From contig NZ_CP121685.1 of assembly GCF_029760915.1 (NCBI RefSeq), positions 62,001 to 126,000 of the forward strand: 64,000 nucleotides of DNA. The letters run 5' to 3'. Source of the DNA: Olleya sp. YS. Lineage in GTDB: Bacteria > Bacteroidota > Bacteroidia > Flavobacteriales > Flavobacteriaceae. Made by a program: the position numbers and the translations under genes. Positions 45,907 through 54,488 of this stretch are shown here, piece after piece (position 1 is the first letter of the stretch; every line of letters begins with the position of its first letter). The notes below the pieces were generated by a model that was not told the DNA's origin, did not search any database, and saw only the letters and a program-made list of their open reading frames with translations.

Positions 45907-46353
45907 CTATTTTTTTGAAGCTTTTAACAAAGCGTTTTGCTCTTCCATTAAATCAGATAATTTTGCTAAAAGCTCGATATCTTTTGGTGTTTTTACCGTT
46001 TTATTTTTTACATCTTGAGATTTATCCCGCAATTTATTCATGGCTTTTACCACTAAAAAAACCGTTAACCCTACGATTAAAAAGTCTAACACAACTTCAA
46101 ACAGTTCTCCATAATATATTGCAACTTCTTCTGTTGTAGTTTTACCTTTACTATTTAAAACCTCTTCTCTTAATATGTAGCGTTTATTTTGAAAGTTTAA
46201 GCCATCAGTCATTAACGATAATGGTGGTAAAAACACTTTTTTTACTAATACATCTATCACTTTATTAAAGGATGCACCTATTATAATACCAATAGCCATA
46301 TCCATCATATTGCCTTTAACAGCAAATTCTTTGAATTCTTTTAGAAATTTCAT
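45907..46353 (-). CDS. mscL: Large-conductance mechanosensitive channel MscL
   Basis: The 148-residue protein has the MscL pattern. The N-terminal helix MKFLKEFKEFAVKGNMMDMAIGIIIGASFNKVIDVLV holds the pore-lining TM1 (about 16-38). A periplasmic loop follows, then TM2 (VVLDFLIVGLTVFLVVKAMNKL, about 87-108) and a charged C-terminal helix LAKLSDLMEEQNALLKA. It opens under membrane tension to release solutes during osmotic downshock. Confidence 0.95.
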   Translation of the reverse strand: MKFLKEFKEFAVKGNMMDMAIGIIIGASFNKVIDVLVKKVFLPPLSLMTDGLNFQNKRYILREEVLNSKGKTTTEEVAIYYGELFEVVLDFLIVGLTVFLVVKAMNKLRDKSQDVKNKTVKTPKDIELLAKLSDLMEEQNALLKASKK

Positions 46354-46395
46354 TAAAAAATAAATTTGATTAGGAAACTCACCGAGCTGAGTTAG

Positions 46396-46503
46396 TTATT
46401 GATTACGAGTTTTATTATAGGCTCTTACCATAACCAAAGCCCATGCAAAAACGCATAAAAACACAATAATAGAAAACCAAAATACTATACTATCTCCTTC
46501 CAT
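46396..46503 (-). CDS. 35-residue single-pass membrane peptide
   Basis: An ATG at 46503 opens a frame for MEGDSIVFWFSIIVFLCVF, followed by a short positively charged end (RAYNKTRNQ). One hydrophobic helix (about 6-26) with a positive C-terminus is what a small regulatory membrane subunit would look like. The start lies within the last bases of the 62-residue gene (14-base overlap), and a purine-rich GGAAGGAG stretch occurs at the junction. Function unknown. Confidence 0.45.
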   Translation of the reverse strand: MEGDSIVFWFSIIVFLCVFAWALVMVRAYNKTRNQ

Positions 46504-46678
46504 TATTGACCATTTTAATATAAATCATTACACCCAAGAGTGTAGGTGCCCATAAGCCTATAAAGATACCATGTAGTTGATCTCCTTGAAGAAAAAGATA
46601 CTCTGCAACTAAAATAATAGCTAGGCATAATACTAATAATAAAAAGTTGCTTACTCCAAAATTTTTAATGTATTCCAT
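46490..46678 (-). CDS. 62-residue two-helix membrane protein
   Basis: The peptide begins MEYIKNFGVSNFLLLVLCLA and has two hydrophobic segments (about 9-29 and 36-54) with a basic end (NNGRR). No family is recognised. It overlaps a second small membrane peptide gene downstream, suggesting a coupled pair. The 239-base gap up to the divergent gene at 46918 is very AT-rich and shows no exact TAnnTTTG element. Confidence 0.55.
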   Translation of the reverse strand: MEYIKNFGVSNFLLLVLCLAIILVAEYLFLQGDQLHGIFIGLWAPTLLGVMIYIKMVNNGRR

Positions 46679-46917
46679 TAATGTATTTATAATTTTTCAA
46701 CAAGTTAATAAATAATTAAATGATATCAAACAAAGCGAATGGAAAGAGATAAAAAAACATTTTAACGATTAAATATGCTTTTTGTCGATATAATTTAATC
46801 ATAAAAAATTATTTTGAGTATTTCATCGAAAAAATATGTGTTTTATGGTGTTTTTGTAAAAACATATATATATTAGTCGAAGAAATTAACTGTTTAACCG
46901 ATTTATTATCCCTTATC

Positions 46918-47763
46918 ATGAAAAAAGCTACTTTATTTTTATTGTCATTAATCTTTTGTCATTCTATTTTTGCAACAACCAAAGACCAAAACACGTCATC
47001 TGCAATTAATAATGTTCAAATAGTCAGATTAGATTTTACTGCTCCAAATGGAGCTTCAAGAGAACTGATATTAGGTTTCACAGCAGACAACTCTGCATCG
47101 GATGGTATCGATTATGGTTATGATGCTTCAGTAAGCTCTCCGTTTGCTAATGATTTAAATTGGTTAATTGAAGATAATAGATATGTAATACAAGGTGTTG
47201 GATCCTACCAAGAAACTAGTCAATATCTTTTTGGAATGTATAGTGAGATAGGTGGATCTGCTAAAATTGAATTAATCAGTTTAGAAAATTTTGAATCAGA
47301 TATTAACGTATATATCTACGATGCATTATTAGACACTTACACTAACATTAATGATTCAGCCTATATTGGTAATATTGACGCAGGAAATTACACAGATAGA
47401 TTTTATATTACATTTAATGAACCTGCAGCAGAAAATGACTCAGTAGACACAAGCGATATTTCAGATAACTCAAACTCTTCAAATTTATTAGGACCAAACG
47501 GTATTTCAAGCTTAAAACCAAAGAAGAAATCTAATATTAGCTACCTTATTTCTAATAACCAATTAAAAGTAAGTGCAAACGATGAAGAGTTAATAAAAGA
47601 AATTACTATTTATGATTATAACGGAACAGCTTTAGAGTCTGTAAAAGACATTAATAAAGTTAATACGTTAATAAATATTGATGCTGACAACAAAATACTG
47701 ATTGTACATATAGTTACAGAAAATGAAACAATTGTAAAAAAGATTATCTTAAGTAAAAAATAG
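46918..47763 (+). CDS. Secreted protein with T9SS-type C-terminus, sharing a module with the giant surface protein
   Basis: The 281-residue protein has a signal peptide (MKKATLFLLSLIFCHSIFA). The module at about 36-170 contains ASRELILGFTAD, GIDYGYDA and YTDRFYITF. The same order of motifs (ATRELVLGFSNN, FDYGYDA, FNDRFEVVF) occurs near the C-terminus of the 2216-residue protein at 27449-34099. The last 80 residues (LKVSANDEELIKEITIYDYN, ending TIVKKIILSKK) look like a T9SS sorting domain variant. It probably is exported to the surface. Expression signals in the AT-rich upstream region are unclear. Confidence 0.75.
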   Translation: MKKATLFLLSLIFCHSIFATTKDQNTSSAINNVQIVRLDFTAPNGASRELILGFTADNSASDGIDYGYDASVSSPFANDLNWLIEDNRYVIQGVGSYQETSQYLFGMYSEIGGSAKIELISLENFESDINVYIYDALLDTYTNINDSAYIGNIDAGNYTDRFYITFNEPAAENDSVDTSDISDNSNSSNLLGPNGISSLKPKKKSNISYLISNNQLKVSANDEELIKEITIYDYNGTALESVKDINKVNTLINIDADNKILIVHIVTENETIVKKIILSKK

Positions 47764-47780
47764 AAGATAATTTTCAACAT

Positions 47781-47813
47781 AAAAAAGCTCACTAGAAAAT
47801 AGTGAGTTTTTTT
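47781..47813. terminator. Bidirectional terminator between convergent genes
   Basis: Stem CTCACT and AGTGAG (47788-47806) with loop AGAAAAT-type bases, flanked by A6 and T7. Confidence 0.75.
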
Positions 47814-47833
47814 ATGCTTACAGTTTAAAATAT

Positions 47834-50800
47834 TTACTTTTTATAATGAAGGTTATATTTTCTGTAAGAGAAAAAACCAATTATAGCAATTACAACCAGT
47901 GTACCAGCTATAAATTGGAAACTCAATATTTGGTCTCCACTAGCATAACTATGTAATCCTGATAAGTAAAAGTTAACCCCAAAATAGGTCATTAATATAC
48001 TTCCAAAAGTAAGGACAGACATTAAATTAAATAACCAACGTCCACGTAAGCCAGGAACTAAACGCATATGTATTACAAATGCATATAACATAATACTAAT
48101 TAATGCCCAAGTTTCTTTTGGGTCCCAACCCCAATATCTTCCCCAACTTTCATTAGCCCATTGTCCACCAAGAAAATTACCAATAGTCAACATAACTAAA
48201 CCTACAGTTAAAGCCATTTCATTAATAATGGTTAACTCTTTAATATTTAGGTCCATTTTAGTTTTATTGTCTTTATTAGTTAAAATCATTAAAACTAAAG
48301 TTACTAAACCTAATATCATTCCTAAGGTAAGTGGTCCATAACTAGCAACTATAACAGCAACATGTATCATTAACCAATAGCTGTTCAATACAGGTTGTAA
48401 GTTAGCAATTGCTGGATCCATCCAATTCCAGTGTGCAATCATTAAAATCATTGCTGTTACAAAAGCGGTTGACGCTAATGTTAAATCACTTTTTCTTCCA
48501 AATGCTAATCCAAAAAACATGGTTGCCCAAGCAACATAAATCATAGACTCATATGCATCACTCCAAGGAGCGTGACCAGAAATATACCATCGAGCAATTA
48601 AACCTAAAGTATGGATAATAAACAATCCTAAAATAACAAATTTAAATATCGTGACACTAGTATTTAACCACTTATTGGTAGTTTTAAAAATTTGCCATAT
48701 TAAAAGAATAAACAGCAAAGTACCTGCGTATAAATACCAACTGAATAATTTTTTAAACACATCGTATTTATTATATATTATTTCAGCATCAATCTTATCG
48801 TCACTTAGCATCACCTCTGCTCCTACTTTTGATTGCGAGGTTTTAAATGCATTTAATAGTTTTTCTGGTTTGGTATAATCTCCTGATTCTTTAGCCTCAT
48901 TTAACGAGTATAGATACCAGTCAAAGCCAGAGCCTATAAAACTACCATAAGTACTGTCTTTAATTTTTTGATTATAACCTTCATTTTTATATTCAAATGG
49001 AGATATCCAAGTATTATTTTCATCTTCTGGCACAGGAAAAATCTTTAACGATCTACCTTCAATAGCATTACTAAGCAAATTAACACGCTGGTTTGTATCT
49101 AAAAATTCTTTTTGTATTCCTGTTTGCGCCTTTACTGCTGAAGCTTCCTCTAAATAAGGATCTAATTTATATTTAAAATCGTCTGTAAAAAAGTCTAATA
49201 AACTAGCATAATCTTGGTCTTTAGGAATACCAATAACACGTCTAATAGAGTCCGCTTTTTTGGGTTTTATATAAATAATAGGCACATTATACCATAACAT
49301 CGGACTTTCTTGAATACTCAAAAAGATCTGATTAGCAGTCATTCCCTCATAAGTATCATATTTAGTTAATTTACGCAACAATTCTGAAGCATAGGTATCA
49401 ACAGGCATCATACGTCCATCTAAATCTTGGATAACAATTCTACCAAATTTATCCGCATGGACTTTAGGCGCAACATTAGCTTTTAAAATAGAATCAACTT
49501 GAAATTTTGAAGCTCCTTTACGTTCCGTTTTTTGGTGGTCGTGCCCATCATTCTCAGAATGTTGTACAATTTGCCCAAAACTTGATAAACCAAAACATAA
49601 CAACAATACTGTAGTTAGCTTTGCTTTTTTATTTTTTATTTTTTCTAATCCGTTTTGTAAATCTCTAAATCGAGTATGGTTTGCAAACAAAATAGCCATC
49701 ATACCAAAATACAGTAAAAAGTAACCAATATAAGTCACCCAAGTACCCCAAAAATCATGATTAACAGATAAAATGGTTCCTTTTAAATCTTTATCAAAAT
49801 CTGCTTGAAAAAACCGATATCCTCTATGATCTAAAATATTATTCATGTAAATATGAAAATCAAAATCGCCCTGTTCTTTGTCGATTACAGTCACTTTGCT
49901 CTCATATGACGAGTAGTTTTTCTCAGTTCCTGGGTATTTTTCTGCAATAAAGTCATTCAACTTGACCTCAAAAGGGAGTTCTAAAACCTTAGACCCATAT
50001 TTTAATGCAATATCCAGTCCACCCACTTGTATTTGCTTAAACGGATTATTTGACCATTGACTTCCTAATAATTTTACTTCTTTAGTTTCTCCATTAGCAG
50101 TTACATTTAACACTACTGCGTTTTCATCTTGTTTTAATAGTGTTGACTTTTTAACGACATCAAAAGTACCTTTTACTACAGGTTTAGGAAACACCAACTG
50201 CATATCTCCAATGATGTATCTTGAGCGTAACATTAAAGGTTGCAAACTATCCTTTACTAACTTACCTTGCGTCATAGTAGCCATCTGCAAATACTCACCT
50301 TCAAAAGGCGACTCAACCATTAATCCATTATCTGTTGTGGTAATATTTACAGCTCCAGGAGTTGGGTTATCTAGTGCTACTAGAAGGTTGTGGATATTCT
50401 CAACCTCACCTTGTTTTAAAAAATGATTATGTGGATTATCCCCTCTAGCCTCTACTATTTTTAGGTAGTTTTCACCATTTTCATCTGGCACGACATCCAT
50501 TTCTGCACCTTGAATAAAATCGGTTAATTCAAAGCTAACAGGTGTTTTATTATATTTTACATCAAGGTTAAAACTATTATCCATACGTGGAGAAAAATCC
50601 ACCTCAGCTTCAACGGGTAAACGTTGTGGAACACCATCAATTTTATAGTCGCCATCAATGTAAGCTGTAATGTAGGTTTTTTGAGATAAAAAAGCACGTT
50701 CGGTTTCGCCTTCTCGAATAGCTATCATCCCTTCAAAGCTAAAATAACGCGTGATTCCTGCACCAACAATAATTAAAATAAATGCCAAATGCAGAATTAA

Positions 50801-51046
50801 TGTGGCCCATTTCTCTTTACGTAACAATCTGAATCTAAAGATATTTCCAATAAAATTAATTATAAAAAATACCATAATAGCTTCAAACCACCAGGCATTG
50901 TATATTAAATTTCTAGTGTAAGGAGTTGGAGACGTATCCATATTTCTATCCAAAATAGTTCCTGCAGCCATAGCAACAGCAAATACAATAAATAAAATAG
51001 AGGTTAATCGTGTAGAAAATAGGATTTTGGCGATTTTATTTTGCAT
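47834..51046 (-). CDS. Fused cytochrome c biogenesis protein ResB-CcsA (system II)
   Basis: The 1070-residue protein joins two system II components. The ResB-like part (about 1-460) starts with membrane helices (residues 15-30, 52-70, 79-100) and a large periplasmic domain. The middle has a second signal-like helix (LTTVLLLCFGLSSFGQ near 485) and a periplasmic stretch. The CcsA part (from about 770) has several membrane helices and the haem-binding WWD-type block WGRYWGWDPKETWALI near 967-982, plus conserved His residues. It transports and attaches haem to apocytochromes c at the periplasmic face. The fusion is usual in Bacteroidota. Confidence 0.9.
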   Translation of the reverse strand: MQNKIAKILFSTRLTSILFIVFAVAMAAGTILDRNMDTSPTPYTRNLIYNAWWFEAIMVFFIINFIGNIFRFRLLRKEKWATLILHLAFILIIVGAGITRYFSFEGMIAIREGETERAFLSQKTYITAYIDGDYKIDGVPQRLPVEAEVDFSPRMDNSFNLDVKYNKTPVSFELTDFIQGAEMDVVPDENGENYLKIVEARGDNPHNHFLKQGEVENIHNLLVALDNPTPGAVNITTTDNGLMVESPFEGEYLQMATMTQGKLVKDSLQPLMLRSRYIIGDMQLVFPKPVVKGTFDVVKKSTLLKQDENAVVLNVTANGETKEVKLLGSQWSNNPFKQIQVGGLDIALKYGSKVLELPFEVKLNDFIAEKYPGTEKNYSSYESKVTVIDKEQGDFDFHIYMNNILDHRGYRFFQADFDKDLKGTILSVNHDFWGTWVTYIGYFLLYFGMMAILFANHTRFRDLQNGLEKIKNKKAKLTTVLLLCFGLSSFGQIVQHSENDGHDHQKTERKGASKFQVDSILKANVAPKVHADKFGRIVIQDLDGRMMPVDTYASELLRKLTKYDTYEGMTANQIFLSIQESPMLWYNVPIIYIKPKKADSIRRVIGIPKDQDYASLLDFFTDDFKYKLDPYLEEASAVKAQTGIQKEFLDTNQRVNLLSNAIEGRSLKIFPVPEDENNTWISPFEYKNEGYNQKIKDSTYGSFIGSGFDWYLYSLNEAKESGDYTKPEKLLNAFKTSQSKVGAEVMLSDDKIDAEIIYNKYDVFKKLFSWYLYAGTLLFILLIWQIFKTTNKWLNTSVTIFKFVILGLFIIHTLGLIARWYISGHAPWSDAYESMIYVAWATMFFGLAFGRKSDLTLASTAFVTAMILMIAHWNWMDPAIANLQPVLNSYWLMIHVAVIVASYGPLTLGMILGLVTLVLMILTNKDNKTKMDLNIKELTIINEMALTVGLVMLTIGNFLGGQWANESWGRYWGWDPKETWALISIMLYAFVIHMRLVPGLRGRWLFNLMSVLTFGSILMTYFGVNFYLSGLHSYASGDQILSFQFIAGTLVVIAIIGFFSYRKYNLHYKK

Positions 51047-51071
51047 AATAATAGGCCTTTTTTAGCTCGTG

Positions 51072-51079
51072 CAAAGATA
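51072..51079 (-). promoter_or_regulatory. -7 element of the ResB-CcsA gene
   Basis: Minus-strand TATCTTTG (51079-51072) is an exact TAnnTTTG, 25 bases before the ATG. No TTG occurs at the ideal -33 distance. Confidence 0.5.
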
Positions 51080-51131
51080 ATTGTTTTTGTTGGTTTTAAT
51101 TCCTCAAAAACATCCAAATCTTGTGTTAAAA

Positions 51132-51542
51132 TTATAGTTTTTTATTATGTCTAGCTTCAAAGATTTTTAGATACATAAAAGTGCCCATTTTTCTGGCACG
51201 TCGCTTTGCATTATCTGCAACGTCACCCTCAAAATACTGGTCAATTGTAGCATACCATAAGTTTAACCATACACCAAAATGTAATTCGGTAATTGTCTGA
51301 TTATATCTTGTATCTATTTTTACATGCGCTTCAAGTGGGTTTCCTGTGTACTTGTGCTCTAATTTTCTACCAATAAACAAGCTAGTTTCCCAAAATGTAA
51401 CTAAATGATCAAGGTGTGTTTCCCAATCTGTAATAGCATCATTAAAAATTGGTCCTAATAACGCATCAATCCTAACTTTTTTGTAAAACTCATGGACCAA
51501 TAAAGTCACATCATCTCTAGTACTAATTGTTTTTCTATTCAT
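51132..51542 (-). CDS. Group III truncated haemoglobin
   Basis: From the ATG at 51542 the protein has 136 residues. It shows the trHb III pattern: LVHEFYKKVRIDALLGPIFN (helices B/E region), HLDHLVTFWETSLF, YTGNPLEAHVKI with the His before the F helix, and HFGVWLNLWYATID. An in-frame TTG at 51551 lies inside the -7 promoter element, so the ATG is the better start. Group III haemoglobins bind oxygen or nitric oxide and are linked to microaerobic or nitrosative conditions. Its gene follows the divergent promoter region and precedes the haem-handling ResB-CcsA gene. Confidence 0.85.
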   Translation of the reverse strand: MNRKTISTRDDVTLLVHEFYKKVRIDALLGPIFNDAITDWETHLDHLVTFWETSLFIGRKLEHKYTGNPLEAHVKIDTRYNQTITELHFGVWLNLWYATIDQYFEGDVADNAKRRARKMGTFMYLKIFEARHNKKL

Positions 51543-51548
51543 CTTAAA

Positions 51549-51556
51549 CAAAGATA
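51549..51556 (-). promoter_or_regulatory. -7 element of the truncated haemoglobin gene
   Basis: Minus-strand TATCTTTG (51556-51549) lies only six bases before the ATG at 51542, so the messenger would have almost no leader. No good -33 element is present. Confidence 0.4.
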
Positions 51557-51601
51557 GAGCTTTGTTATTTCAATTATGTAATTTCTTAGTATTTTAGCAC
51601 T

Positions 51602-52360
51602 ATGATTAAAATAGTTTTGCTTGGCGCAGGAAACGTTGCCACACATCTTTATAAGGCTTTTAAAAGCCCTTCTAATATAGAAGTTGTGCAATGGTATAAC
51701 CGAAACAAAAAAACCATTGAAGCTTATAAAAATGAAGTTAACGTTACAGACAATATTAATCAATTGGTTGACGCAGATGTATACATCATAGCAGTCAATG
51801 ATGATGTAATTGAAACTTTAAGCAGCGCATTACCCTTTGACAATAGATTGGTGGTACACACCTCTGGTAGCGCTAGTTTATATGATATTGACAAAAAACA
51901 ATATAGAGGCGTGTTTTATCCATTACAAACTTTTAGCAAAACGGTTGATTTAGATTTTACTACTGTACCGATTTGTATTGAAACCCTTAGAAAACAAGAT
52001 TATAAGCTACTTAAAACGTTAGGCGAATCTCTTGGATGCAAAACCTACAAGGTAAATCCAGATCAAAGACCTGCTTTACATCTGGCAGCTGTTTTTGTAA
52101 ATAATTTTACTAATCAGATATACAGAATTGCTCATGAGATTACCGAAAAACATGGTGCCGAATTTGATATTTTGAAACCGCTAATTACAGAAACTGCAAG
52201 AAAAATACAAGACGTTTCACCATATATGGCACAAACAGGACCAGCAAAGCGAAATGACAAAAAAACTATAAAAAGACATTTAAAATTACTGGATAATCAA
52301 CACCATGAAGCCATTTACAAATTGCTAACCTCATCTATCAAAAAAACGCATGGACAATAA
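51602..52360 (+). CDS. DUF2520 Rossmann-fold oxidoreductase-like protein
   Basis: The 252-residue protein begins KIVLLGAGNVATHLYKAF, a dinucleotide-binding GxGNVA loop. VYIIAVNDDVIETL follows near 60-73 and VVHTSGSASL near 83-92, then a helical C-terminal domain (LHLAAVFVNNFTNQIY near 161-176). The layout matches the Rossmann-like/DUF2520 family, related to ketopantoate and pyrroline carboxylate reductases. The substrate is unknown. Its last 11 bases overlap the next gene, so translation is coupled. Confidence 0.85.
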   Translation: MIKIVLLGAGNVATHLYKAFKSPSNIEVVQWYNRNKKTIEAYKNEVNVTDNINQLVDADVYIIAVNDDVIETLSSALPFDNRLVVHTSGSASLYDIDKKQYRGVFYPLQTFSKTVDLDFTTVPICIETLRKQDYKLLKTLGESLGCKTYKVNPDQRPALHLAAVFVNNFTNQIYRIAHEITEKHGAEFDILKPLITETARKIQDVSPYMAQTGPAKRNDKKTIKRHLKLLDNQHHEAIYKLLTSSIKKTHGQ

Positions 52361-52880
52361 AAGCTATAAAGAATATTTACATCAAATAACAACATTTATT
52401 TTTGACGTAGATGGTGTATTAACTAACGGGATGGTTACTATCACTACTTCTGGAGAAATGATAAGACATATGAATGTTAAAGACGGTTATGCTATAAAAC
52501 AAGCACTAAACCATGGATTTAATGTTTGTATTATCTCTGGAGGTACTAATGAAGGAGTAAGACTACGTTTGCAACACCTTGGCGTTAAAGATGTGTATTT
52601 AGGTGCTCATAAAAAAATTGAACCATTTGAAGAGTACTTACATAACTACAAAATCAAACCAGAACAGGTGTTGTATATGGGTGACGATATACCTGATGTG
52701 CCAGTTTTAAAATTGGTTGGTTTGGCAACTTGTCCGCAAGATGCTGTTCAAGAGGTGAAACGTATTTCAAAATATATTTCTCATAAATTAGGAGGTGAAG
52801 GTTGTGTAAGAGACGTTATTGAGCAAGTACTAAAAGTACAAGATAAATGGGATAGCAATTTTGATGCACAGACGTATTAA
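52350..52880 (+). CDS. KdsC-type HAD phosphatase
   Basis: The 176-residue protein has HAD motif I FIFDVDGVLTNG near 14-25 (nucleophile Asp in DVDG), motif II IISGG near 65-69, and motif IV YMGDDIPDVPVL near 107-118. Lengths and the GVLTNG sequence fit 3-deoxy-manno-octulosonate 8-phosphate phosphatase. It would release Kdo for lipopolysaccharide core synthesis. No other Kdo gene lies nearby, so a related phosphatase function remains possible. Confidence 0.85.
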   Translation: MDNKSYKEYLHQITTFIFDVDGVLTNGMVTITTSGEMIRHMNVKDGYAIKQALNHGFNVCIISGGTNEGVRLRLQHLGVKDVYLGAHKKIEPFEEYLHNYKIKPEQVLYMGDDIPDVPVLKLVGLATCPQDAVQEVKRISKYISHKLGGEGCVRDVIEQVLKVQDKWDSNFDAQTY

Positions 52881-52924
52881 CAGCATAATTAGATAATTAA
52901 CCATCAATTTAAATAATTACAACC

Positions 52925-53860
52925 TTGAAACTACTTAAACTTATAAGATATAAAAACTTGCTACTCATTGCATTAGTACAAATTTTAATTAAGTATGCGC
53001 TATTTCCTTCGTTAAATATGCTTATTGATGGTCAACAAGTATTTGTATCAACCACACTAACTCATTTTCAATTTGTATTATTGATACTTTCTACACTTTG
53101 TATTGCAGCTGGAGGATATATTATTAACGACATTTTTGATGTTGAGGCTGACAAAATTAACAAACCCAAGCAACAAATTATTGGTCAACATATTACTACA
53201 GAACAAGGTTATAACTATTATATGGCTTTAACAGTTATAGGTGTTGTGCTAGGGTTTTATTTATCGCATATTGTAGGTGTTAGTAGCTTTTTTGCCATTT
53301 TTGTTATTATTGCTGCGCTACTCTACATTTATTCTTCTTTCCTGCAACACATGCTTCTGGTTGGCAATATTATAATAAGTATGTTGGTTGGTCTAAGCCT
53401 TATGATTGTTGGTGTTTTTGAATTATTTCCAGCTATTACACCTCAAAATCAATTTATTCAATCGTCCATGCTAGAGGTACTTTTTGATTATGCTGTTTTT
53501 GCATTTTTAATATCATTAATAAGAGAAATTGTAAAAGACATACAAGACGTAGATGGCGACTATAAAGCGCAACTTAAAACCTTACCAATTGTATTGGGTA
53601 AGGATAGAGCAGCAAAAATAGCGTTTGGAATAACAGTAATTTCAATATTGGTTTTAGTGTATTATTTAGCATCGTTTTTATTCATGCAAAAAATTGTTGT
53701 TATTTATTTTATAGTAACAGTTGTTGGACCATTAATATATATTGCAATAAAACTATTTACAGCTGAACATAAAAAAGACTTCAAAACCATAAGTAATTTG
53801 CTTAAATTAGTCATGCTATTTGGTATGTTGTCTATGATAATATATTTATTAACAAAATAA
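52925..53860 (+). CDS. UbiA-family prenyltransferase, geranylgeranylglycerol-phosphate type
   Basis: The 311-residue protein has about nine membrane helices. The two Asp-rich prenyl-binding loops are present: NDIFDVEADKINKP near 68-81 and REIVKDIQDVDGDYK near 199-213. This matches UbiA enzymes and especially the digeranylgeranylglycerylphosphate-type branch found in flavobacteria. The start is TTG at 52925 (no ATG before the conserved KLLKLIRYKN). The natural substrate (menaquinone, haem, or an ether-lipid precursor) cannot be fixed from sequence. Confidence 0.82.
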   Translation: MKLLKLIRYKNLLLIALVQILIKYALFPSLNMLIDGQQVFVSTTLTHFQFVLLILSTLCIAAGGYIINDIFDVEADKINKPKQQIIGQHITTEQGYNYYMALTVIGVVLGFYLSHIVGVSSFFAIFVIIAALLYIYSSFLQHMLLVGNIIISMLVGLSLMIVGVFELFPAITPQNQFIQSSMLEVLFDYAVFAFLISLIREIVKDIQDVDGDYKAQLKTLPIVLGKDRAAKIAFGITVISILVLVYYLASFLFMQKIVVIYFIVTVVGPLIYIAIKLFTAEHKKDFKTISNLLKLVMLFGMLSMIIYLLTK

Positions 53861-53863
53861 ATT

Positions 53864-54457
53864 ATGCTCAAAGAAAAACTTAAAAATCGACATATTATTT
53901 TAGCATCTGGATCACCCAGACGTCAACAGTTTTTCAGAGATTTAGGTTTGGATTTTGAAGTCCGTTTAAAACACATAAAAGAAGAATATCCAAATAAATT
54001 ACTCCATTTTGAAATCAGTGACTATCTAGCACAACTTAAATCGCTTCCCTTTTTAGATGAACTAAAAGATAACGATATCTTGGTAACTAGTGACACTATT
54101 GTTTGGCACAATAATACTGCTTTAGGCAAACCCAGAAATAAAGATGAAGCATTTGCTATGCTTAAGGCCTTAAGCGATGACACACACGAAGTTATCACTT
54201 CTGTTTGTATGCGTACAAAAAAGTATCAAAAAACGGTTAATGCTGTTACAAAAGTTAGCTTTAAAAGTTTTACAGACGAAGAAATTTGGCACTACATAAA
54301 CACTTATGCTCCTATGGACAAAGCAGGTGCTTATGGCATCCAAGAATGGATTGGACAAATTGGTGTTATTGGTATAGAAGGCTCTTTTTTTAACGTTGTT
54401 GGTATGCCAACACATCTTGTTTACGAAACGTTAAATACCATTGCAGACGAGTTTTAG
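53864..54457 (+). CDS. maf: Maf-family nucleotide pyrophosphatase
   Basis: The 197-residue protein has ILASGSPRRQQFF near 12-24 (the Maf signature loop), VTSDTIVWHN near 73-82 and GKPRNKDEAFAMLKALS near 87-103. Maf proteins hydrolyse unusual or dTTP/UTP-type nucleotides and influence cell division. The gene starts three bases after the prenyltransferase stop. Length is usual. Confidence 0.9.
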   Translation: MLKEKLKNRHIILASGSPRRQQFFRDLGLDFEVRLKHIKEEYPNKLLHFEISDYLAQLKSLPFLDELKDNDILVTSDTIVWHNNTALGKPRNKDEAFAMLKALSDDTHEVITSVCMRTKKYQKTVNAVTKVSFKSFTDEEIWHYINTYAPMDKAGAYGIQEWIGQIGVIGIEGSFFNVVGMPTHLVYETLNTIADEF

Positions 54458-54488
54458 AGTTGTATTTTTATACTAAATAAAATCGACT

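Noticed and set aside
46861-46885. AT repeat (catatatatatta) before the 46918 gene as an operator
   Set aside because: It is low-complexity AT sequence and no known operator pattern fits.
51539-51763. Minus-strand frame opposite the start of the DUF2520 gene
   Set aside because: It covers the intergenic promoter region and the antisense of a conserved Rossmann loop.
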